Shown here one piece after another: positions 5,432 to 10,728 of a stretch of 10,728 nt of DNA. A program made the translations under genes and the position numbers. How positions within the stretch are numbered: position 1 is the first letter of the stretch; every line of letters starts with the position of its first letter. The DNA lies in contig JAUIDL010000021.1 in NCBI GenBank assembly GCA_030428585.1, positions 1-10,728 of the forward strand, given 5' to 3'. The notes beneath the pieces were generated by a model. The model made no database searches. It was not told the origin of the DNA and saw nothing but the letters and a program-made list of their open reading frames with translations. Source of the DNA: a bacterium. Lineage in GTDB: Bacteria > Patescibacteriota > Saccharimonadia > Saccharimonadales > Saccharimonadaceae.

Positions 5432-6522
5432 TTGACCGATCCCCCATTGTTAGGTACAGCCGAAATCCAGGTTTGTCCTCGGGCGAGCGGTACTTCATCG
5501 CCGTTCTTGTCAACAAAAATCAGTTGGCTGCTGCGATTTTTCTTCTTCCAGGTGACAGTTTTGACGGTGCCGTCTTGGAAAATATAGGCCTTGCCTGAGC
5601 CGGTCGTCTTGATACTTTCACGGTAGCCGTCTTCAAAGACACTCTGTTGGTCGACCATCATACCAATAACGACCCGTGGGGTGATACGTCCAGCCTCACG
5701 GTCGGTGTGGGCTGCCCCGCCTTGCGATCGTTTGTATAAATTGGTTTTCTTATCGTACGAGTAGCTACTGTTATAGAGCGCGCTGCTGATGGTGATATTA
5801 ATTTTTGTCGCAGTAGGTTCTGCGGCGGCATCGGAGTCGGCGCGAGCAAAGCCGGTGAAATCGGATGTTGTGTAGCCTTTTGCTTTGTTTAGCGCATCGA
5901 TGTTTTTGAAGCTGGTGTAGACGTTATGTGGTGCCCAGCGATCAGTGGCGCGCCAGTACGTGCCGGCGTTAAAGAACTGATCGATGTCTCGGTAGTTGCC
6001 GTTGCGGACTTCTTTGAGGGCAGCCGCGCTACCCCCAACATGGGCGACACTGGCATCAAAAGCTGCGAGCCAGTCGACGTAGTACATGCGGACACTACGG
6101 ACTGGGCCGATGAGCTGTGGCTTTTCTTGCTGGTACAAGACGAGGAAGCGGGTAATTCCACCTTCGGCAATTGCTTCAAAGACAACCCCACTTTTCTTTA
6201 TCCCTGATTGCGGACGAGCGTCGGGGCTATTTTCAATCATTATGGCCGTGACCGCTTGCTTGGTTGCAGCTTCTGTTTTAACGACACTGCCAGTCAGTGG
6301 TGAGTAATAAATAACTGGTTCGGGTTCAGGTTCGGGTGCGGGACTGACCTGTGCGACGGGTTCGGGTTGTGAATTCAGGGCCAAAAATACGCCCGTCGCT
6401 ACCCCGCCACCAATAAACAAAATAATGCCGAGACCAGCAAAAATCGCCAACATCTTGTGCTGATGCGCCCAGTAAATCAGCGAGCGCCAGAACTGTTTCT
6501 TTGGTGTTTGATTTTCATGCAT
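5422..6522 (-). CDS. DUF3048 (YerB-type) membrane-anchored protein
   Basis: The 366-residue product has a short cytoplasmic N-terminus, one helix at about 24-48, a Pro/Glu-rich linker (52-69, PEPEPEP) and two DUF3048 domains. The first (about 71-205) carries the family signatures TAIMIENSPDARPQSG, EGGITRFLVLY, IGPVRSVRMYYVDW and HVGGS. The second (about 240-357) contains QDGTVKTVTWKK and RGQTWISAVP. YerB-type proteins of Gram-positives are often lipoproteins; here no lipobox cysteine is seen and the helix is the anchor. The biochemical role of the family is not established; an extracytoplasmic envelope role is likely. It is the first gene of the operon with the kinase and regulator. No Shine-Dalgarno precedes the ATG at 6522; the -10 box is 12 nt upstream, so the mRNA has a leader of about 6 nt. 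Confidence 0.93.
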   Translation of the reverse strand: MHENQTPKKQFWRSLIYWAHQHKMLAIFAGLGIILFIGGGVATGVFLALNSQPEPVAQVSPAPEPEPEPVIYYSPLTGSVVKTEAATKQAVTAIMIENSPDARPQSGIKKSGVVFEAIAEGGITRFLVLYQQEKPQLIGPVRSVRMYYVDWLAAFDASVAHVGGSAAALKEVRNGNYRDIDQFFNAGTYWRATDRWAPHNVYTSFKNIDALNKAKGYTTSDFTGFARADSDAAAEPTATKINITISSALYNSSYSYDKKTNLYKRSQGGAAHTDREAGRITPRVVIGMMVDQQSVFEDGYRESIKTTGSGKAYIFQDGTVKTVTWKKKNRSSQLIFVDKNGDEVPLARGQTWISAVPNNGGSVKWQ

Positions 6523-6543
6523 AATAACGTGGTTATTATAGCA
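6521..6543 (-). promoter_or_regulatory. Extended -10 promoter inside a 19-nt palindrome
   Basis: On the minus strand TGCTATAAT (6543-6535) is an extended -10 box; no clear -35 is present. The perfect inverted repeat ATAATAAC-GTG-GTTATTAT (6521-6539) spans from the -10 to the first bases of the start codon. A protein bound there would block both RNA polymerase and start-codon access, so it is a candidate operator for the DUF3048/two-component operon. Confidence 0.55.
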
Positions 6544-6561
6544 AATTCCGCTTACGCTTTA

Positions 6562-8001
6562 CTACCCCCGTGCCGAGATGGCTGTTTGGAGACGTGTCAG
6601 AACGCGATCCTTACCAAGTACTGCCAGTGTTTGGTCCAGAGCTGGACTAAATGGCGCCCACGATACCGCCAAGCGAATCAGGCTAAATAAAATGCCTGGT
6701 TTTTGGCCAGTGATTTCAAGCAACTGATTGAGCGTGTCTTGAATAGATTCAGCAGAAAAATCGTCAAGTGTGGCCAATGTGTCGTGCGCCTGTTGAAGCA
6801 ATTGTCGCTGTTCGTCTGGCGACAGTTTTCTCAGCTGCTTGTTGTCATCAGCCATTGTCCAATCAGGGGTCGGCTCGGCGAAGAAATAGCTCGTAATAGT
6901 CGGCAGGTCAGCCAATGTTTTGAGCCGGTCCTGCACCAATGCGAGTAACTGAAGCTTGTAGTCCTGATCGCTGCCCACTGCCGATTCAGGCCAAAATGGT
7001 TCAACTCGCTCCGCCAGATCATTCAGTGGCAGTTGGCGAATGTGTTGGCCGTTCATCCATTCCAGCCGTTTCTCGTCAAAGCGAGCGCCACTGTGTTGGA
7101 CACGGTCGAGTCGGAACGCAGTAATCAGTTCATCAACACTAAAGATTTCCTTCTCGGTCCCATCATTCCAACCCAGGCTGGCGATGAAATTTAGCATGGT
7201 TTCGGGTAGATAGCCGTCTTTGAGATAGTCGAGCACGTCTTTGGCGCCATCGCGCTTACCAAGTTTTTTGTTGCCCGCTTCGGCCATAATGTGTGGCATG
7301 GTCGCAAACACCGGGTATTTAATCCCGAGGGCATCGTAAAGATTGAGGTAATTTGGCATGCTCGCCAAAAATTCTTGACCACGAATGACGTGGCTAATCT
7401 GCATTTCGGCGTCATCAACGATGTGGGCGAAATTATAGGTTGGGAAGCCATCAGATTTAACCAAGATGAAGTCGTCGATGACCTCTGGACCGGTCGACAG
7501 GTCGCCCATGACCTCATCATGCCACGTATAGGCTTGCGGTTCAGCTTTGAAACGGAGGGGAGTTGTACCATCCCACATAGGCTGGTTTTCGGGACGATGA
7601 TTTCGATACAAGAACGCTTGCTTGTTGGTGCGGGCTTGTTGGCGGAATGTTTCAATCTCTTCAGGTGTATACGGATCGGCGTAGGCTCGGTCGGCATCAA
7701 TTAGTTTTTGCGCCCAGGCTTTATAAATCTCAAGCCGCTCACTTTGTTTATATGGACCATGGTCACCGCCAATGTCAGGTCCTTCATTCCAATCAAGGCC
7801 AAGTGCGTGCAAACTTTCGATAATATGTTCAGCAGAACCCTCAACTTCTCGCTTTTGGTCGGTGTCTTCGAGCCGTAAGATGAATTGACCGTGATTTTGA
7901 CGAGCTAACAGCCACGCGAATAGCGCGGTGCGGACGCCTCCCACGTGCATAAAGCCAGTTGGGCTGGGGGCAAATCGAGTACGGACAGGACGGTCGGACA
8001 T
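6562..8001 (-). CDS. gltX: Glutamyl-tRNA synthetase
   Basis: The enzyme charges tRNA-Glu with glutamate using ATP in the cytoplasm. The 479-residue product is of normal bacterial length. It begins with RFAPSPTGFMHVGGVRTALF, where HVGG (19-22) is the class I HIGH motif, followed by LRLEDTD (42-48). The KMSKS equivalent is KKLGKRDG (245-252). The C-terminal anticodon-binding domain runs from about 310 to the end. The cysteines of the zinc-binding insert seen in some GluRS are missing (AYADPYTPEE). If the genome lacks GlnRS it would be non-discriminating and also charge tRNA-Gln, but this window cannot show that. The ATG at 8001 has no clear Shine-Dalgarno; TGGTATAAT ends 9 nt before it. It lies 33 nt after the stop of the 8035-8958 gene, so read-through from there is also possible. 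Stop is TAG. Confidence 0.98.
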   Translation of the reverse strand: MSDRPVRTRFAPSPTGFMHVGGVRTALFAWLLARQNHGQFILRLEDTDQKREVEGSAEHIIESLHALGLDWNEGPDIGGDHGPYKQSERLEIYKAWAQKLIDADRAYADPYTPEEIETFRQQARTNKQAFLYRNHRPENQPMWDGTTPLRFKAEPQAYTWHDEVMGDLSTGPEVIDDFILVKSDGFPTYNFAHIVDDAEMQISHVIRGQEFLASMPNYLNLYDALGIKYPVFATMPHIMAEAGNKKLGKRDGAKDVLDYLKDGYLPETMLNFIASLGWNDGTEKEIFSVDELITAFRLDRVQHSGARFDEKRLEWMNGQHIRQLPLNDLAERVEPFWPESAVGSDQDYKLQLLALVQDRLKTLADLPTITSYFFAEPTPDWTMADDNKQLRKLSPDEQRQLLQQAHDTLATLDDFSAESIQDTLNQLLEITGQKPGILFSLIRLAVSWAPFSPALDQTLAVLGKDRVLTRLQTAISARG

Positions 8002-8010
8002 AACTGCCCT

Positions 8011-8019
8011 ATTATACCA
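8011..8019 (-). promoter_or_regulatory. Extended -10 promoter of gltX
   Basis: On the minus strand TGGTATAAT is a perfect extended -10. It ends 9 nt before the ATG at 8001, giving a predicted leader of about 3 nt. No clear -35 is seen, as is usual for extended -10 promoters. The same nonamer at the same distance precedes the gene at 9088. Confidence 0.6.
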
Positions 8020-8034
8020 GAACGATACCTGTTA

Positions 8035-8958
8035 TTAGGTCAAGCTGGTGGCGATGCGCAGCACTTGGTCGGTTGAAAGCGGTGCGTCACCAGTGATGGT
8101 GTACAAGACGCCGCCGGTTACCCAGGCTGCGTTACCTTTGTAGGTGTAAATCGTTAAACCACGTTCTTGGTTGGTGGCGTAGTTTTCACCCACTGACTTC
8201 TTGACAATGTTGTCGAGGACGGCTGATGAGTCCCATGAACTACTGGCTTGAGTCACGACATATTCGCTATCGTTCGTGTTCGACTGGAATGTCAGCGAGA
8301 CTTCGCCTGACTTGAAGCTGACCGGCTGGATTAAGGTATAGCCGTCTGGCTTATATTTTGGATAGCTGGCGTCGACGTTGGCTTGGCTACTCGCGACGGC
8401 GACGGAAATGGTTGGCAGGTTGAGATAGGTGATAATTCCAGCGATGATCAAGACGATACATAGTCCAAGGACAACACTTGCGCGGCGACTCCAACGAAGA
8501 CCACCCATCTGTTTTGGCGCATCACTTTTCGCCTTTGGCGCAGCTAACGCTTCGGCGATAGCAGCGTTTTTGGTTTGTTTAGCTGTGGTCGCGACAGCTG
8601 GTTTTTTGCTGGCCGCTCGCTTTGCGATTGGGTGTGTTTTAGCGGCAGCGTCAGGTTTTTCGGCTGGTTTCGGGGTAACTGGCGCCGCTGCGGTCGTCGG
8701 TTTTTCGGCGTAGCGAGATACGTGGCGACTGCGCGAGACGTCCATCAAGCGACCCGGCTGAGGACGCTTTGGTGGGCCTGGTTTTTTGGTTGATCGACGA
8801 TGGAGAGTCTGGGAACGCTGAGTACTGGCGTGCACTGAATGGGCCGCAGTATTACTACGTTGTTTCGGCTCGTCGGCTTTGGCTGGACGATTGATCGGCA
8901 TACCAGTCACTCGGTCGTACGTTCGTCCGTTTACATCAACTGTTTTGTTTGATGGCAT
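8035..8958 (-). CDS. Membrane protein with basic tail and DUF4367-like domain
   Basis: The 307-residue product has a cytoplasmic part of about 155 residues that is disordered, rich in Lys, Arg, Pro and Ala, with the segment GRLMDVSRSRHVSRYAEKP (69-87). One helix follows (about 160-179). The outer domain (about 198-306) runs from PDGYTLIQPVSF through LTIYTYKGNAAWVTGGVLYTITGDAPLSTDQVLRIATSL. Its pattern resembles DUF4367 domains at the C-terminus of membrane anti-sigma factors, but there is no zinc-finger anti-sigma domain inside the cell. The basic tail might bind nucleic acid or the membrane; this is inference. The ATG at 8958 has an AG-rich stretch (GAGGAAGAGAA) upstream, 12 nt from GAGG to ATG. 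It ends in two tandem TAA codons. It is divergent from the PEGA gene across a 129-nt gap. Confidence 0.88.
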   Translation of the reverse strand: MPSNKTVDVNGRTYDRVTGMPINRPAKADEPKQRSNTAAHSVHASTQRSQTLHRRSTKKPGPPKRPQPGRLMDVSRSRHVSRYAEKPTTAAAPVTPKPAEKPDAAAKTHPIAKRAASKKPAVATTAKQTKNAAIAEALAAPKAKSDAPKQMGGLRWSRRASVVLGLCIVLIIAGIITYLNLPTISVAVASSQANVDASYPKYKPDGYTLIQPVSFKSGEVSLTFQSNTNDSEYVVTQASSSWDSSAVLDNIVKKSVGENYATNQERGLTIYTYKGNAAWVTGGVLYTITGDAPLSTDQVLRIATSLT

Positions 8959-9015
8959 CTTTGTTCTCTTCCTCGCAGATTGTTGGCGCTGTTTTGCAGT
9001 CGCGCGTTACCCTCT

Positions 9016-9044
9016 ATAGTAAAAGCTTGATTGCGCTTATGCAA
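9016..9044 (-). promoter_or_regulatory. Possible promoter of the 8035-8958 gene
   Basis: On the minus strand TTGCAT (9044-9039) and TACTAT (9021-9016) are 17 nt apart; both are only partial matches. The leader would be about 50 nt and would include the AG-rich site before the ATG at 8958. An overlapping TATAGA is an alternative -10. Confidence 0.35.
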
Positions 9045-9069
9045 GTGCAATTCCAAAAACGCCTCAGAT

Positions 9070-9078
9070 TGGTATAAT
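9070..9078 (+). promoter_or_regulatory. Extended -10 promoter of the PEGA gene
   Basis: TGGTATAAT ends 9 nt before the ATG at 9088, exactly as in gltX. The expected start (about 9085) lies after an in-frame ATG at 9082, which decides for 9088 as the start codon. TTCCAA at 9051-9056 is a weak -35 candidate. Confidence 0.6.
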
Positions 9079-9087
9079 GGAATGAAT

Positions 9088-10542
9088 ATGTACCGCAAAC
9101 CTTCAAAGCGCAAGCAGCTGATTCGTCGTGTCATTCTTCTTTCCTTTATGGTGATTACTGTTTTGTTCATTGTGACCTGTTCGATTTTATTTATGCTGGG
9201 GTTCCGTCTTGACGGTGGCCGCGGTATTGAACAAGGAGCCCTGGTCCAGTTTGATTCGCGCCCAACTGATGCCTCAATTTCGATTGATGGGTTGACTATT
9301 ACGACGTCGACGCCGGGTAAAAGAACCTTGATTAGTGGGGTGCATACATTTTTGATGCAAAAGGATGGGTATAATCCATGGATTAAAACCTTGAACCTCG
9401 AACCAGGAACGCTGACATGGCTCGATTATATTCGTTTGGTTCCAGAAAATCCCGATAAGCAAACCGTTCGAACCTACAAAACCGTGACCGATGTCGATAC
9501 ATCAGCTGATATGCAAGCGATTGCCATCCAGACCAAAACCTCTAGTCCTGATCTCGATATTATCGATATACGCGACCGCGAAGTTCGGTCAAAGACAATT
9601 ACTATTCCTGCGAGTGCCTACACAGGAGCGAGCGATATCAAAGTCACACACCGTTTTTCAGTCGAAACTTGGGATGAAGACGGACGGTATTTATTGGTCA
9701 AGCACACAGCGCAGCGAACGACTGATTGGCTGGTGGTTGATACTGAAAACGTGACCGAGACGGTCAATATCTCAGAGCTCTTTAACTTGTCACTGACTGA
9801 TGTTCAGTTCTCAGGTACCAGTGGCGACATACTCTTTGGTCTGTCTGGTGGCGTCATACGTAAACTCGACCTTGGATCGGCGACAGTCTCACGCGTGTTA
9901 ATTTCGGATGTCAGCTCATTTTCGATTTTTGACAACAACATTCTGACCTATGTCGGCCAAGGCGAGGAAATGCCATTGGTGGGGATGTATCGTGATGGTG
10001 ACCGAGCGCCGCGGGTCCTGTACACCGCAAAAGATGCTGATGCGAAACTTGCTATCGCTACGTCACGCCACTACAACGATACCTACATTGCAATTGCCGA
10101 TAATCAGAATGTCACCGTATATGACGGCAGCTATCCTTCCCAGGTCCAAAATCTGACGGATACCATGACGGTTGTGGAGACATTTAGCGTGTCTGGTGCC
10201 TTGGATCAGTTGAGCTTTAGCCCCGAGGGAGACTATCTGATGGCTCGAACGGGCAAAGATTTTTCAACGTATGAGGTTGAGTACGACCGTCTGAACCAGG
10301 CCGCGATTGAAACCAGCGAAGACGGTTCTCACCCGCTACAATGGCTCGACATTGCTCATTTGTGGACGGTCTATGACGGCCATTTGTCGATGCGTGACTT
10401 TGACGGGACGAATGTCCAAGTGATTATGCCGATGGAATATGGTTTTGACGCGACGCTTAGTCAAAACGGGCGCTATATTTACGGCGTCAATAAGACTGAT
10501 GATGTCTATCGTCTTGAACGCGTTATCTTGTTGCCAGACTAG
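9088..10542 (+). CDS. PEGA-domain / beta-propeller-like membrane protein
   Basis: From the ATG at 9088 the product has 484 residues: a very basic N-terminus (MYRKPSKRKQLIRR), one helix (about 15-38), a PEGA domain (about 49-118; GALVQFDSRPTDASISIDG, then TPGKRTLISGVHTF and KDGYNPWIKTLNL), and about 365 residues of repeated beta-rich units. Recurrent patterns such as LSFSPEGDYLMAR, LSQNGRYIYGVN and WDEDGRYLLVKH resemble WD40/TolB-like propeller blades. PEGA domains are found in surface proteins; this one should face outward and probably bind protein or cell wall, with no enzymatic motif visible. The frame extends upstream to 9031, but that part overlaps the promoter. There is no Shine-Dalgarno. 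Its stop TAG interlocks with the stop of the convergent sortase gene. Confidence 0.88.
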   Translation: MYRKPSKRKQLIRRVILLSFMVITVLFIVTCSILFMLGFRLDGGRGIEQGALVQFDSRPTDASISIDGLTITTSTPGKRTLISGVHTFLMQKDGYNPWIKTLNLEPGTLTWLDYIRLVPENPDKQTVRTYKTVTDVDTSADMQAIAIQTKTSSPDLDIIDIRDREVRSKTITIPASAYTGASDIKVTHRFSVETWDEDGRYLLVKHTAQRTTDWLVVDTENVTETVNISELFNLSLTDVQFSGTSGDILFGLSGGVIRKLDLGSATVSRVLISDVSSFSIFDNNILTYVGQGEEMPLVGMYRDGDRAPRVLYTAKDADAKLAIATSRHYNDTYIAIADNQNVTVYDGSYPSQVQNLTDTMTVVETFSVSGALDQLSFSPEGDYLMARTGKDFSTYEVEYDRLNQAAIETSEDGSHPLQWLDIAHLWTVYDGHLSMRDFDGTNVQVIMPMEYGFDATLSQNGRYIYGVNKTDDVYRLERVILLPD

Positions 10543-10728
10543 TTCGCGCCGAATAGTCGTTCGAGCAGTGTTGGCGAATTGCCGGGGAGAGCGGTTGATT
10601 CGGTGCTGTTGCTGGTTGGCGCAGCGGCTGCTTCGGTTGGGTCTGGACTGACCTGTTCTGCCGTGACAAGTAATCGGTTGAGCGCGGTGCCTAGTGGCGT
10701 ACACGTAATCAATGTCATGACCGGTTTA
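10539..10728 (-). CDS. Sortase, C-terminal part only
   Basis: The open frame enters at the window edge and ends in TAG at 10539; 62 residues are visible. The segment VMTLITCTPLGTALNRLLVTAE is the sortase active-site region: TLITC with the catalytic Cys (codon 10703-10701) and the conserved active-site Arg 9 residues later (codon 10676-10674). Sortases cut LPxTG-like signals of surface proteins and join them to cell wall or pilin acceptors outside the membrane. The rest (about 40 residues) is a Pro/Thr/Ser/Ala/Glu-rich tail ending LLERLFGAN, longer than needed for the catalytic fold. It has no hydrophobic segment, so an anchor, if any, must be N-terminal. Class cannot be assigned from this fragment. 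It is convergent with the PEGA gene and overlaps it by 4 nt. Confidence 0.88.
   Translation of the reverse strand, partial: KPVMTLITCTPLGTALNRLLVTAEQVSPDPTEAAAAPTSNSTESTALPGNSPTLLERLFGAN

Overview
The window looks like chromosomal DNA of a small-genome Gram-positive-type bacterium of the Candidate Phyla Radiation, most likely Candidatus Saccharibacteria (TM7). This is an inference from gene families and architecture: a membrane-anchored DUF3048 (YerB-type) protein, a PEGA-domain protein, a short stand-alone receiver protein, a sortase, moderate GC and very compact spacing. No ribosomal or other marker gene is present to confirm it. The standard code fits all genes; every visible stop is TAA or TAG.

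Left part (1-2735): an accessory-looking block, all on the minus strand. It holds a partial unknown gene (1-396), a two-gene unit of a soluble and a membrane-anchored unknown protein (476-2024), and an 83-residue unknown protein (2223-2474) with its own consensus promoter and terminator. The block abuts tRNA-Glu(CTC) at 2736-2810. The last 17 nt of the tRNA body are repeated exactly at 2594-2610, which is what tyrosine recombinases leave when they integrate into a tRNA 3' end. The DNA between the two copies is unusually rich in inverted repeats.

Middle part (2826-6522): a tight minus-strand operon of DUF3048 protein, sensor histidine kinase, single-domain response regulator and a four-helix membrane protein. 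The genes overlap or are 1 nt apart. It starts from an extended -10 promoter embedded in a 19-nt palindrome that reaches the start codon. It ends at a 26-nt palindrome, probably a terminator, before the tRNA. It reads as an envelope-sensing two-component system whose regulator has no DNA-binding domain.

Right part (6562-10728): glutamyl-tRNA synthetase (gltX) and a membrane protein with a basic disordered cytoplasmic tail and a DUF4367-like outer domain, both minus strand. Divergent from them is a PEGA/beta-propeller membrane protein. The 3' end of a sortase gene (minus strand) shares its stop codon with the PEGA gene in a CTAG palindrome.

A theme across the window is promoters whose -10 box sits 8-12 nt before the start codon with no Shine-Dalgarno sequence, implying leaderless or nearly leaderless mRNAs for at least four genes.
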